Source: Phenylobacterium sp. (GTDB taxonomy: Bacteria > Pseudomonadota > Alphaproteobacteria > Caulobacterales > Caulobacteraceae). From it: a DNA stretch of 8,461 bases. The notes under the pieces were generated by a model, which did not search any database, was not told the DNA's origin, and saw only the letters and a list, made by a program, of their open reading frames with translations. Numbering within the stretch: the first letter of the stretch is position 1; each line of letters starts with the position of its first letter. The stretch spans positions 1 through 8,461 of the forward strand of contig JAQGIJ010000103.1 of the NCBI GenBank assembly GCA_028291285.1. The letters run 5' to 3'. Made by a program: the position numbers and the translations under genes. Positions 1-7,069 of the stretch are shown here, piece after piece.

Positions 1-480
1 GCCGCCGCGGCGCCCGCCGCCCATCCCGCCGCCGCCGCGGCCGCCGCCGGAGCCGCCACGCCGCCCGCCGCCGTCCGTCGGACCGAAGATCATCTCAGTG
101 ATCTCCGGGACGCGCTCGCGCTCGTAGGCCTGGATCTCGAAGCCGTCGATCACCCCGTCGCCGTTGGCGTCGTAGAGCCTGAAGGCGCGGACCGCGTCGG
201 CCCGGAATTCGGCCGGGATCACGGCCCCGTCGTGGTCGGCGTCGGCGCCGGCGAACCAGGCGTCGAGCCCGTCGCCGCCGCGGAACGGCTCGCCCGAGGG
301 GCTGATGAACAGCCGCCGGTGCATGCGCCCGCCCGCTTCGCCCGCTTCGCCCGCTTCGCCCGCGCCTGCCGCGCTCCGGGCCCGGTGCTGCGGGAGCTCC
401 AGCGGCGCCTCCGCCTGAGCCTGCGCCAGCGCCGGGGCGGCGATGGCGGTCAGCGCCGCGGCGAGGAGGAGCTTGCGCAT
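1..480 (-). CDS. Secreted EF-hand calcium-binding protein, C-terminus cut off by window edge
   Basis: The minus-strand frame opens at the ATG at 480 and stays open for 160 codons to the left edge, so the C-terminus is missing. Residues 1-21 form a Sec signal peptide (Arg-Lys, hydrophobic core, Ala-Leu-Ala-Gln end), so the product is probably periplasmic or exported. A low-complexity Gly-Glu-Ala stretch lies at about 39-51. Two canonical 12-residue EF-hand loops follow: residues 80-91 (Asp at 1, 3 and 5, Gly at 6, Glu at 12) and residues 104-115 (Asp, Asn, Asp, Gly, Ile at 8, Glu at 12), so Ca2+ binding is expected from the family. From about residue 136 the chain becomes Gly/Arg-rich and GGC-repeat encoded. 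Such tails are common in alphaproteobacterial EF-hand proteins and the function is unknown. The Shine-Dalgarno is weak. The gene is divergent from the holin-like gene. The domain call is firm; no specific role can be assigned. Confidence 0.85.
   Translation of the reverse strand, partial: MRKLLLAAALTAIAAPALAQAQAEAPLELPQHRARSAAGAGEAGEAGEAGGRMHRRLFISPSGEPFRGGDGLDAWFAGADADHDGAVIPAEFRADAVRAFRLYDANGDGVIDGFEIQAYERERVPEITEMIFGPTDGGGRRGGSGGGRGGGGMGGGRRGG
334..360. repeat. Three perfect 9-bp tandem repeats inside the EF-hand gene
   Basis: The unit cgcttcgcc occurs three times without a break (334-342, 343-351, 352-360). On the minus strand it encodes three Gly-Glu-Ala units in the linker between the signal peptide and the first EF-hand. 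The unit is a multiple of three, so copy-number change would alter linker length without a frameshift. Confidence 0.8.
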
Positions 481-533
481 GGATCAGGGTCCCCGGTCTA
501 ATGGCGAAGGTATCGGCGAGCGCCTGGGCCGAA

Positions 534-559
534 TTGCGTCGGGGGCGTATCGCTGAAAC
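534..559 (+). promoter_or_regulatory. Possible housekeeping promoter for the holin-like gene
   Basis: TTGCGTC (534-540) and GCTGAAAC (552-559) are separated by 11 bp. The second element differs at one position from the Caulobacter sigma-73 -10 consensus as I recall it (GCTANAWC). The first fits TTG but is poor beyond that. It lies about 30 bp upstream of the gene start. This is a weak, pattern-based call. Confidence 0.25.
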
Positions 560-591
560 GGCGCAGTCGCCGCATTTCCGTCGGAGGGATC

Positions 592-948
592 ATGTTCGCC
601 AGGTTCGTCGTCCGCGCGATCTTCGCCGCCGTGGGCCTGTGGATCTCCGCCCAGCTGACGCCGGGGGTCTCATTTTCGGGGATGGGATCGCTGATCGCCG
701 CGGCCGTGCTGCTGGGGATCGTCAACGCCTTCGTGCGGCCGGTGATCTTCGTGCTCACCCTGCCGCTGACGCTGGTGACGCTGGGGCTGTTCCTGCTGGT
801 GGTGAACGCCGCGATGATCGGGCTGGTCTCGCTGCTGCTGGGTGGCTTCCACGTCCACGGCCTGGGCGCAGGCATCGTGGCCGCCATCATCACCGGCGTG
901 ACCAGCTGGATCGGCCACATGGTGGTAGGCTCCGGCGAGCGGCGCTAG
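592..948 (+). CDS. Phage holin family 4-2 / YvlD-like small membrane protein
   Basis: This is a 118-residue, almost wholly hydrophobic protein with about four predicted membrane helices (roughly 5-20, 32-48, 52-72 and 92-110) and a short charged C-terminus ending Gly-Glu-Arg-Arg. The central Asn-Ala-Phe-Val-Arg-Pro stretch (45-50), followed by a Leu-Thr-Leu-Pro-Leu-Thr run (55-60) and a Gly-Leu-Phe-Leu-Leu helix with Val-Asn-Ala, is the signature of the phage holin 4-2 (formerly DUF360, YvlD) family. Despite the name, members are usually chromosomal inner-membrane proteins of unknown function. There are no phage genes nearby, so a lysis role is unlikely. The start at 592 is supported by a strong GGAGGG at 583-588. 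The gene is monocistronic here: the EF-hand gene is divergent and groEL converges on it. Confidence 0.85.
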   Translation: MFARFVVRAIFAAVGLWISAQLTPGVSFSGMGSLIAAAVLLGIVNAFVRPVIFVLTLPLTLVTLGLFLLVVNAAMIGLVSLLLGGFHVHGLGAGIVAAIITGVTSWIGHMVVGSGERR

Positions 949-960
949 CCAGCCGCGGAC

Positions 961-993
961 AAAGAAAAAGGGCGGAGCCTTGCGGCCCCGCCC
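961..993 (-). terminator. Rho-independent terminator of the groES-groEL operon
   Basis: Positions 970-979 pair with 984-993 (GGGCGG/CCGCCC, one A-C mismatch, then a 3-bp inner stem) around a 4-nt loop. Read on the minus strand, the stem is followed directly by TTTTTCTTT (969 down to 961), the expected U-tract. It begins 27 bp after the groEL stop codon. There is no T-tract on the plus side, so it should act mainly on groEL transcripts. Confidence 0.9.
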
Positions 994-1020
994 TCGATCT
1001 CAGTGCGTTGAGCGCTGGTC

Positions 1021-2706
<1,686 letters not shown>

Positions 2707-3018
2707 TTACGCGGCCTTGGCCACGCTCTCGGGCTCGAGCACGCCCAGGATGTCGCTTTCCTTCATGATCAGCAGGTCCTTGCCGTCGAGCTTGACCTCG
2801 GTGCCGGACCACTTGCCGAACAGGATGCGGTCGCCCGTCTTCACGTCCAGGGCCTGCAGCTTGCCGGACTCGTCGCGGGCGCCGGGCCCGACGGCGATGA
2901 CTTCGCCTTCCTGCGGCTTTTCCTTGGCTGTGTCGGGGATGATGATCCCGCCGCGGGTCTTCTCTTCTTCCTCGACGCGCTTGACGAGGACGCGGTCTCC
3001 CAGAGGACGAAACGCCAT
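2707..3018 (-). CDS. groES: Co-chaperonin GroES (Hsp10)
   Basis: This 103-residue protein forms the heptameric lid of GroEL. The N-terminus ([10 protein letters not shown]) is the family signature. The GroEL-binding mobile loop spans about 17-35, with the Gly-Gly-Ile-Ile-Ile-Pro contact motif at 23-28. Gly-Glu-Val-Ile-Ala-Val-Gly-Pro-Gly follows at 38-46, and the closing beta strand around Asp-Leu-Leu-Ile-Met is at 81-85. Most GroES proteins have about 95 residues; the extra length is a short tail after Ile-Leu-Gly-Val-Leu, ending Ser-Val-Ala-Lys-Ala-Ala. The ATG at 3018 has a GGAGAAA ribosome site 7 nt upstream (3026-3032). It is first in the operon with groEL, behind a CIRCE operator in its leader. 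Confidence 0.98.
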   Translation of the reverse strand: MAFRPLGDRVLVKRVEEEEKTRGGIIIPDTAKEKPQEGEVIAVGPGARDESGKLQALDVKTGDRILFGKWSGTEVKLDGKDLLIMKESDILGVLEPESVAKAA

Positions 3019-3091
3019 GATGTTCTTTCTCCGTTCGAGACGGTTGGAATGGTGGCGACGCCAGCCGCCCGGGGTCCGCGCCCTAGCTATG

Positions 3092-3118
3092 TTAGCAGTC
3101 GGGACCCCTGAGTGCTAA
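3092..3118 (-). promoter_or_regulatory. CIRCE operator (HrcA site) of groES-groEL
   Basis: The transcript-strand sequence is TTAGCACTC, nine bases, then GACTGCTAA. This matches the CIRCE consensus (TTAGCACTC-N9-GAGTGCTAA) except for one base in the second arm. HrcA binds CIRCE and represses chaperonin genes until heat stress. The site is 74-100 bp upstream of groES and starts a few bases after the predicted transcription start, the usual position for a CIRCE element. Confidence 0.95.
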
Positions 3119-3128
3119 CGACGTCAGG

Positions 3129-3157
3129 CATCTAAGAAAATGGGCTTGGGGAGTCAA
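3129..3157 (-). promoter_or_regulatory. Predicted groES-groEL promoter
   Basis: On the minus strand TTGACT (3157-3152) is separated by 17 bp from TAGATG (3134-3129). The -35 matches five of six consensus bases and the -10 four of six. The predicted start falls near 3122, just before CIRCE. A preceding C (CTTGACT) also fits the start of a sigma-32 -35 element, but I see no well-spaced sigma-32 -10, so heat-shock sigma use is uncertain. Confidence 0.6.
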
Positions 3158-3174
3158 GGCCTGGCGCGAAAACC

Positions 3175-3199
3175 GGAACCCATCGCCGATAACGACGTT
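3175..3199 (+). promoter_or_regulatory. EcfG-type (general stress sigma) promoter P1 of cfa
   Basis: GGAAC at 3175-3179 and CGTT at 3196-3199 are separated by exactly 16 bp. This matches the consensus for the alphaproteobacterial general-stress sigma factor EcfG (SigT in Caulobacter), GGAAC-N16/17-CGTT. It faces cfa and lies about 57 bp upstream of its start codon. Activity is inferred from the pattern. Confidence 0.7.
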
Positions 3200-3202
3200 C
3201 AA

Positions 3203-3227
3203 GGAACCTTGGCCGTGGTGCGTCGTT
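3203..3227 (+). promoter_or_regulatory. EcfG-type promoter P2 of cfa, tandem copy
   Basis: This is a second exact match: GGAAC at 3203-3207, a 16-bp gap, and CGTT at 3224-3227, placed 28 bp downstream of the first copy. Both copies read GGAACC in the -35 and CGTTC in the -10, while the spacers differ. The -10 ends 28 bp before the chosen cfa start, a suitable distance for a short leader. Confidence 0.75.
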
Positions 3228-3243
3228 CCTATCCTTAGGAACG
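3224..3243. repeat. Perfect 8-bp inverted repeat at the cfa start region
   Basis: CGTTCCTA (3224-3231), a 4-base loop TCCT, then TAGGAACG (3236-3243). The left arm contains the -10 of EcfG promoter P2 and the right arm touches the GAGAGGG ribosome site. It could be a repressor operator, or part of an mRNA hairpin if transcription starts upstream at P1. Neither role is shown. Confidence 0.7.
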
Positions 3244-3255
3244 AGAGGGATGCAC

Positions 3256-4473
3256 ATGGCTCTGCAAGCCTTTCTGCGCAAGGTTGTGCGCGACGGCGAC
3301 CTGACGGTCCGCCTGCCGGGCGCCGCCGCCTTGAGGCTGGGCGACGGCTCGGGACCGCCGGTGACGGTCGCCATCACCTCCCGCCGCTGGGTCGCCAGGA
3401 TCGCCGCCAATCCATCGCTGGCGCTCGGCGAGGCCTACATGGAGGGCGGGCTGGTCGTCGAGCAGGGCGACATCTGGGACCTCTTCGACCTGGTCGGCCG
3501 CAACGCCAAGTACCGGCCGCTGAAGCGCGCCGGCGCCCTGGCCAAGCTCTGGCTCGACTGGCGGCTGCAAGCCAACCAGCGCACGGCCGCGCGGCGCAAC
3601 GTCGCCCACCATTACGACCTCTCGGTGGACTTCTACCGGCGCTTCCTCGACCCGGACATGCAGTACTCCTGCGCCTACTTCCCGCGCCCGGACGCCAGCC
3701 TGGACGAGGCACAGCTCGCCAAGAAGCGCCACCTGGCGGCGAAGCTGCTCCTGGAGCCCGAGCAGAGGGTGCTCGACATCGGCTGCGGCTGGGGCGGGCT
3801 CGGCCTGACGCTGGCCCAGGAGGCGGAGGTCCGCGTCGAGGGGATCACGCTCTCCACCGAGCAGCTGGCCACCGCCCAGGCGCGGGCCGAGGCTGCGGGC
3901 CTCGCCGGCCGGGCGGAGTTCTCGCTGACCGACTACCGCGACGTGCAAGGCCCCTACGACCGGATCGTCTCGGTGGGCATGTTCGAGCACGTCGGCCGGC
4001 CGAACTTCCAGGCCTACTTCGATCAGGTGGCGCGCCTGCTGAAGGACGACGGGATCGCCGTGATCCACTCCATCGGCCGCTACGACGGGCCCGCCTTCAC
4101 CCAGCCGTGGATCGCCAAGTACATCTTCCCCGGCGGCTACATCCCGGCGATGAGCGAGGTGCTGGCCTCCGTCGAGCGCGCGGGGCTGATGGTCACCGAC
4201 GTCGAGATTCTGCGGCTGCATTACGCCGAGACGCTGAAGGCCTGGCGCGAGCGCTTCAACGCCCAGCGCGCCGAGATCGCCCGGATGTACGACGAGCGGT
4301 TCTGCCGAATGTGGGAGTTCTACCTCTGCGTCAGCGAGATCGCCTTCCGTTACCGCGGGCACATGGTCTTCCAACTGCAGCTCGCCAAGCAGGTCGACGT
4401 CGTCCCGATCACCCGCGACTACATCGGCGAGGCCGAGCAGGGGCTGGCCAGCCCGGCGCGGCGCGTGGCCTGA
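3256..4473 (+). CDS. cfa: Cyclopropane-fatty-acyl-phospholipid synthase
   Basis: This SAM-dependent enzyme adds a methylene bridge to unsaturated acyl chains of membrane phospholipids, a response to acid, stationary phase and envelope stress. From the start chosen here it has 405 residues. An N-terminal lipid-contact domain is followed by a Rossmann methyltransferase domain with motif I, Val-Leu-Asp-Ile-Gly-Cys-Gly-Trp-Gly-Gly, at about 172-181. Key residues known from E. coli Cfa are kept: Cys139 in Tyr-Ser-Cys-Ala-Tyr, Glu244 in Met-Phe-Glu-His-Val-Gly, His271 in Ile-His-Ser-Ile-Gly, and Tyr323 in Leu-His-Tyr-Ala-Glu-Thr-Leu. An ATG at 3250 is also in frame, but the GAGAGGG at 3243-3249 abuts it with no spacing. 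The ATG at 3256 leaves 6 nt and is preferred. The gene is divergent from groES-groEL and is probably under general-stress control through two EcfG promoters. Confidence 0.95.
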   Translation: MALQAFLRKVVRDGDLTVRLPGAAALRLGDGSGPPVTVAITSRRWVARIAANPSLALGEAYMEGGLVVEQGDIWDLFDLVGRNAKYRPLKRAGALAKLWLDWRLQANQRTAARRNVAHHYDLSVDFYRRFLDPDMQYSCAYFPRPDASLDEAQLAKKRHLAAKLLLEPEQRVLDIGCGWGGLGLTLAQEAEVRVEGITLSTEQLATAQARAEAAGLAGRAEFSLTDYRDVQGPYDRIVSVGMFEHVGRPNFQAYFDQVARLLKDDGIAVIHSIGRYDGPAFTQPWIAKYIFPGGYIPAMSEVLASVERAGLMVTDVEILRLHYAETLKAWRERFNAQRAEIARMYDERFCRMWEFYLCVSEIAFRYRGHMVFQLQLAKQVDVVPITRDYIGEAEQGLASPARRVA

Positions 4474-4737
4474 GCGTCCGGGACAGCCTTTGCTCCGCCC
4501 ACTTGGCGAGCGTTCTCGGCGGCGCTTCAATGCAGGCGGCGATCCAGGCCCCAGTCGATAGTCCAGAGCCGAGCGCCCAAGGCGTGCACGAGGGTGAGCC
4601 GCATCTCGCGCAGGTTAATCTAGGATTAGCGCCCACGGCCGCGGTAGTACATTATTAGATATACGCCTTCAGTCGACGTTAAGTTGCGTCGAATACATAG
4701 CGCGCACTGTGCCGCAACCTCGCGGCTCGCAACATGT
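4474..4737. other. Non-coding gap between cfa and the first UrcA-family gene
   Basis: I see no convincing gene and no strong terminator for cfa. The right half becomes AT-rich (patch around 4650-4690, including a run of ATTATTAGATATAC) against very GC-rich surroundings, consistent with the promoter of the gene at 4749. A 42-codon reading frame at 4530-4658 lacks a ribosome site and resembles no family I know. Confidence 0.6.
4615..4629 (+). promoter_or_regulatory. CtrA-like site upstream of the first UrcA-family gene
   Basis: TTAA, seven bases, then TTAG differs at one base from the CtrA consensus TTAA-N7-TTAA. It also forms an imperfect palindrome (TAATC, 3 bp, GATTA). It lies about 120 bp before the start codon. 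A chance match in an AT-rich patch is quite possible. Confidence 0.2.
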
Positions 4738-4748
4738 GAGGAATCTCC

Positions 4749-5093
4749 ATGAATCGTGCGTTCCTGTGCGCCGCGCTTGCGGCGTCCGTCGTGCTGTCCG
4801 CCGCCGCCGCCTCGGCCGAAGAAGGCCAGATGAAGGTGCAGGTCTCCGACCTTAACCTCCGCGCGCCCGCCGGCGCCCAGATCGCGCTCAGCCGCCTTCG
4901 CCGGCAGGTGAACGTGTTCTGCCAGGCCGACGAAGGCCGCCGCTCGCTCGGCGCCGAGGTCGACGTCAAACGCTGCGTCTCCGACATGAGCCGCAAGGCC
5001 GTCGCCGCGCTCAACGCGCCGCTGGTCACCGCGCTCTACGAGAAGCGCGCGCTGCCGACCGAAACCAAGGTCCTGGCCGTCGCGCAGAACTGA
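4749..5093 (+). CDS. UrcA-family exported small protein (first of a tandem pair)
   Basis: This is a 114-residue protein with a signal peptide (1-23, cleavage after Ala-Ser-Ala) and a 91-residue mature part. Val-Ser-Asp-Leu-Asn-Leu, then Pro-Ala-Gly-Ala and a helix Ala-Leu-Ser-Arg-Leu-Arg, then Phe-Cys58-Gln, Arg-Cys76-Val and Asn-Ala-Pro before Ala-Leu-Tyr-Glu-Lys-Arg, fit the UrcA family. That family is named for the uranium-responsive urcA gene of Caulobacter crescentus; its biochemical role is unknown. The two cysteines probably form a disulfide in the periplasm. The start is supported by GAGGAA at 4738-4743, 5 nt before ATG. By hand count about 50 of 91 mature residues are identical, without gaps, to the product at 5358-5705, so the two arose by local duplication. 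Separate leaders suggest separate transcripts. Confidence 0.82.
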   Translation: MNRAFLCAALAASVVLSAAAASAEEGQMKVQVSDLNLRAPAGAQIALSRLRRQVNVFCQADEGRRSLGAEVDVKRCVSDMSRKAVAALNAPLVTALYEKRALPTETKVLAVAQN

Positions 5094-5114
5094 GGCCGTG
5101 TGAGGCTGGCGTTC

Positions 5115-5140
5115 CTCCGAGCGGCCTGCGCCGCTCGGAG
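5115..5140 (+). terminator. Perfect 10-bp hairpin after the first UrcA-family gene
   Basis: CTCCGAGCGG (5115-5124), a 6-nt loop and CCGCTCGGAG (5131-5140) form a perfect GC-rich stem starting 21 bp after the stop codon. No T-tract follows on either strand, so it is either a U-less terminator or an mRNA 3' stabiliser. Confidence 0.55.
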
Positions 5141-5220
5141 CAGCCCGCCCGGCGCCACAGCTGCGCCGTCACAGGCAACGTCATACTCCGATCGGGAGTC
5201 TCGGTGCGTAACAGCCGGCC

Positions 5221-5300
5221 TTTTCTGACGGAATGTTACCTTAACTTGAAGTCTTTTGTGACTAAGCTTTTAGTTGTTAAGTCATAAACTGCGAGTAACT
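5221..5300 (+). promoter_or_regulatory. AT-rich regulatory block upstream of the second UrcA-family gene
   Basis: By hand count this 80-bp block is about 34% GC, against about 70% around it, and ends 57 bp before the start codon at 5358. It contains a small perfect inverted repeat (ACTAA-GCTT-TTAGT, 5261-5274), GTTAC at 5235-5239 facing GTAAC at 5295-5299, and a loose -35/-10 candidate (TTGAAGT 5246-5252 and GCTTTTAG 5266-5273). The composition argues for a promoter or operator region; exact elements are uncertain. Confidence 0.5.
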
Positions 5301-5357
5301 TGCCGCCCGCAGCGCCGCGATCTTGCGGTGCGCCGGTAAGCGAGATGAGGAATCGAG

Positions 5358-5705
5358 ATGAACCGCGCAGCTCTTTGCGCTCTACTGAGCGCGCCCCTGC
5401 TGCTCGCAACGGCGGCCACGGTGCGCGCCGAGGACGGGAACATGCAGGTCCGCGTGTCCGACGTGAACACCCAGACCCCTGCGGGCGCGGCCTTGGCCCT
5501 GAGCCGGATCCGCGCGGCGAGCGACAAGTTCTGCCAGGCGAACGACGGCCGCCAGCCGCTCGGCGTCATGGCCGAGGTCGACAAGTGCGTGGCGGCCATG
5601 AACCGCAAGGCCGTCGACCAGCTCAACGCCCCGCGCGTGTCGGCGCTCTATGAGAACCGCAAGGCCCCGGCGGACGCGACGGTGCTGGCGGTCGCCCAGC
5701 GCTAG
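5358..5705 (+). CDS. UrcA-family exported small protein (second of a tandem pair)
   Basis: This is a 115-residue paralogue of the gene at 4749-5093 with an equal 91-residue mature part. The signal peptide covers 1-24 (cleavage after Val-Arg-Ala). It has Val-Ser-Asp-Val-Asn, Pro-Ala-Gly-Ala, Ala-Leu-Ser-Arg-Ile-Arg, Phe-Cys59-Gln, Lys-Cys77-Val and Asn-Ala-Pro in the same order as its neighbour. The conserved cysteine pair suggests a periplasmic disulfide. The ribosome site GAGGAA (5347-5352) is 5 nt from ATG, and TGAGGAATC is shared by both leaders, evidence that the duplication included the translation start. The gene has its own 264-bp upstream region with a strongly AT-rich block. Function is unknown; metal or envelope stress response is only inferred from the family name. 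Confidence 0.82.
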   Translation: MNRAALCALLSAPLLLATAATVRAEDGNMQVRVSDVNTQTPAGAALALSRIRAASDKFCQANDGRQPLGVMAEVDKCVAAMNRKAVDQLNAPRVSALYENRKAPADATVLAVAQR

Positions 5706-5713
5706 AGACCACG

Positions 5714-5747
5714 GCGCGCCCGGCGACGCAGAGCCGCCGGGCCGCGC
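5714..5747. terminator. GC-rich hairpin between convergent genes
   Basis: CCCGGCG (5719-5725) pairs with CGCCGGG (5735-5741) around a 9-nt loop. Outer pairs extend it to 5714-5747 with one bulge. It lies between the second UrcA-family stop (5705) and the convergent acyl-CoA dehydrogenase stop (5757). Without a T-tract its terminator role is plausible but unproven. Confidence 0.45.
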
Positions 5748-5756
5748 ACCTTCGCG

Positions 5757-7055
5757 TCAGCGCGCCCCCACCGGGACGCGCTCCGCCTCGCGTTCGGCGC
5801 GGATCTTCTGGTGCAGGTCGCCGTACTTCGAGAGCTCCATGCGCGCGATGGTGCGGGCGTGGACCTCGTCGGGGCCGTCGGCCAGGCGCAGCGTGCGCTG
5901 GTGGGCGTAGGCGCGGGCCAGCCCGAAATCCTCCGAAACCCCGCCGCCGCCGTGGGCCTGGATGGCGTCGTCGATGATCTTCAGCGCCATGTTCGGGGCC
6001 TGGACCTTGATCATGGCGATCTCCATCCGGGCGACCTTGTTGCCGGCCTTGTCCATCATGTCGGCGGCCTTCAGGCAGAGCAGGCGCGTCATCTCGATGT
6101 CGATGCGGGCGCGGGCGATCCGCTCTTCCCAGACCGACTGCTCGGAGACGTATTTGCCGAACGCCTTGCGGGTCATGATCCGCTTGCAGAGCTTCTCCAG
6201 CGCCACCTCCGCAGTCCCGATGGTGCGCATGCAGTGGTGGATGCGCCCGGGCCCCAGCCGCGCCTGGGAGATCTCGAAGCCGCGGCCCTCGCCGAGCAGC
6301 AGGCCCTCCTCGACCGGCACGCGGACGTTCTCCAGCACGATCTCGGCATGGCCGTGCGGGCTGTCGTCGTAGCCGAAGACGGTGAGGTTGCGGACAATCT
6401 TCACGCCGGGCGTGTCGAGCGGCACCAGCACCTGGCTCTGCTGCTGGTGCAGGCCGGCCTCCAGATTGGTCTTGCCCATGACGATGGCGATCTTGCAGCG
6501 CGGATCGGCGGCGCCCGAGGACCACCATTTGCGGCCGTTGATGACGTAGTGGTCGCCGTCGCGGTCGATGCGGGTCTCGATGTTGGTGGCGTCGGAGGAG
6601 GCCACCGCCGGCTCGGTCATCAGGAAGGCGGAGCGGATCTCGCCGTTCATCAGCGGCCGCAGCCAGCGCTGCTTCTGCTCCAGCGTGCCGAAGCGGTTCA
6701 GCACCTCCATATTGCCGGTGTCCGGCGCCGAGCAGTTGAACACTTCCGAGGCGAAGCTCACCCGCCCGAGGATCTCGGCGACCGGCGCATACTCCAGGTT
6801 GGTCAGCTGCAGGCCGTCGAACGCGAAGCTGTCGTCCACGTGGGGATGGCCCGAGGACGGCGGCATGAACATGTTCCACAGGCCTGCCTTCCTGGCCTTG
6901 GCCTTCAGCTCCTCGAGCACTGGGATGACCTTCCAGGGGCTGCCCTCGCGGTGTTGCTGCTCGTAGGTCGGCACGGCCGGATAGACGTGCTCCTCCATGA
7001 AGGAGCCGACCTTGCCGGCGATCTCCTTCTGGCGCGGCGAGAACTCGAAATCCAT
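5757..7055 (-). CDS. Acyl-CoA dehydrogenase, ACAD10/11-like
   Basis: This 432-residue FAD flavoenzyme should oxidise an acyl-CoA to the trans-2-enoyl-CoA, the first step of beta-oxidation, passing electrons to electron-transfer flavoprotein. The helical N-domain covers about 1-140. The family signature Ala-Phe-Leu-Met-Thr-Glu-Pro with Ser-Ser-Asp is at 143-155, Asn-Gly-Arg-Lys-Trp-Trp-Ser-Ser-Gly at 173-181, the Arg-Lys-Ala-Phe-Gly-Lys FAD/dimer motif at 296-301, and His-Gly-Gly-Gly-Gly-Val-Ser at 368-374. The [11 protein letters not shown] stretch at 389-399 is typical of the ACAD10/11 branch. Hand alignment puts Asp393 where medium-chain enzymes have the catalytic Glu. An upstream ATG at 7100 is in frame, but GGAGAGG at 7063-7069 favours 7055. 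A palindromic operator candidate sits directly upstream. Substrate is unknown. Confidence 0.92.
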   Translation of the reverse strand: MDFEFSPRQKEIAGKVGSFMEEHVYPAVPTYEQQHREGSPWKVIPVLEELKAKARKAGLWNMFMPPSSGHPHVDDSFAFDGLQLTNLEYAPVAEILGRVSFASEVFNCSAPDTGNMEVLNRFGTLEQKQRWLRPLMNGEIRSAFLMTEPAVASSDATNIETRIDRDGDHYVINGRKWWSSGAADPRCKIAIVMGKTNLEAGLHQQQSQVLVPLDTPGVKIVRNLTVFGYDDSPHGHAEIVLENVRVPVEEGLLLGEGRGFEISQARLGPGRIHHCMRTIGTAEVALEKLCKRIMTRKAFGKYVSEQSVWEERIARARIDIEMTRLLCLKAADMMDKAGNKVARMEIAMIKVQAPNMALKIIDDAIQAHGGGGVSEDFGLARAYAHQRTLRLADGPDEVHARTIARMELSKYGDLHQKIRAEREAERVPVGAR

Positions 7056-7069
7056 GGCGTGGCCTCTCC

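Noticed and set aside
1..60. CCG/GCC-rich stretch at the left edge as a repeat element
   Set aside because: It is in frame with the EF-hand gene and encodes its Gly/Arg-rich tail, so it is coding low complexity.
592..948. Holin-like gene as evidence of a prophage or lysis cassette
   Set aside because: No endolysin, spanin, integrase or structural phage gene is nearby; this family is commonly chromosomal in non-phage contexts.
3238..3262. Third possible EcfG -35 (GGAAC at 3238-3242)
   Set aside because: No CGTT follows at 16-17 bp; the match is explained by the right arm of the inverted repeat at 3224-3243.
3235..4530. Long minus-strand reading frame (431 codons) opposite cfa
   Set aside because: It is a shadow of cfa produced by high GC: it has no recognisable domain, is Gly/Ala/Arg/Asp/Leu-rich, and the plus-strand frame is an unmistakable Cfa.
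4530..4658. 42-codon reading frame downstream of cfa
   Set aside because: There is no ribosome site, no hydrophobic or domain pattern and no recognised family; it lies in the gap leading to the UrcA-family promoter.
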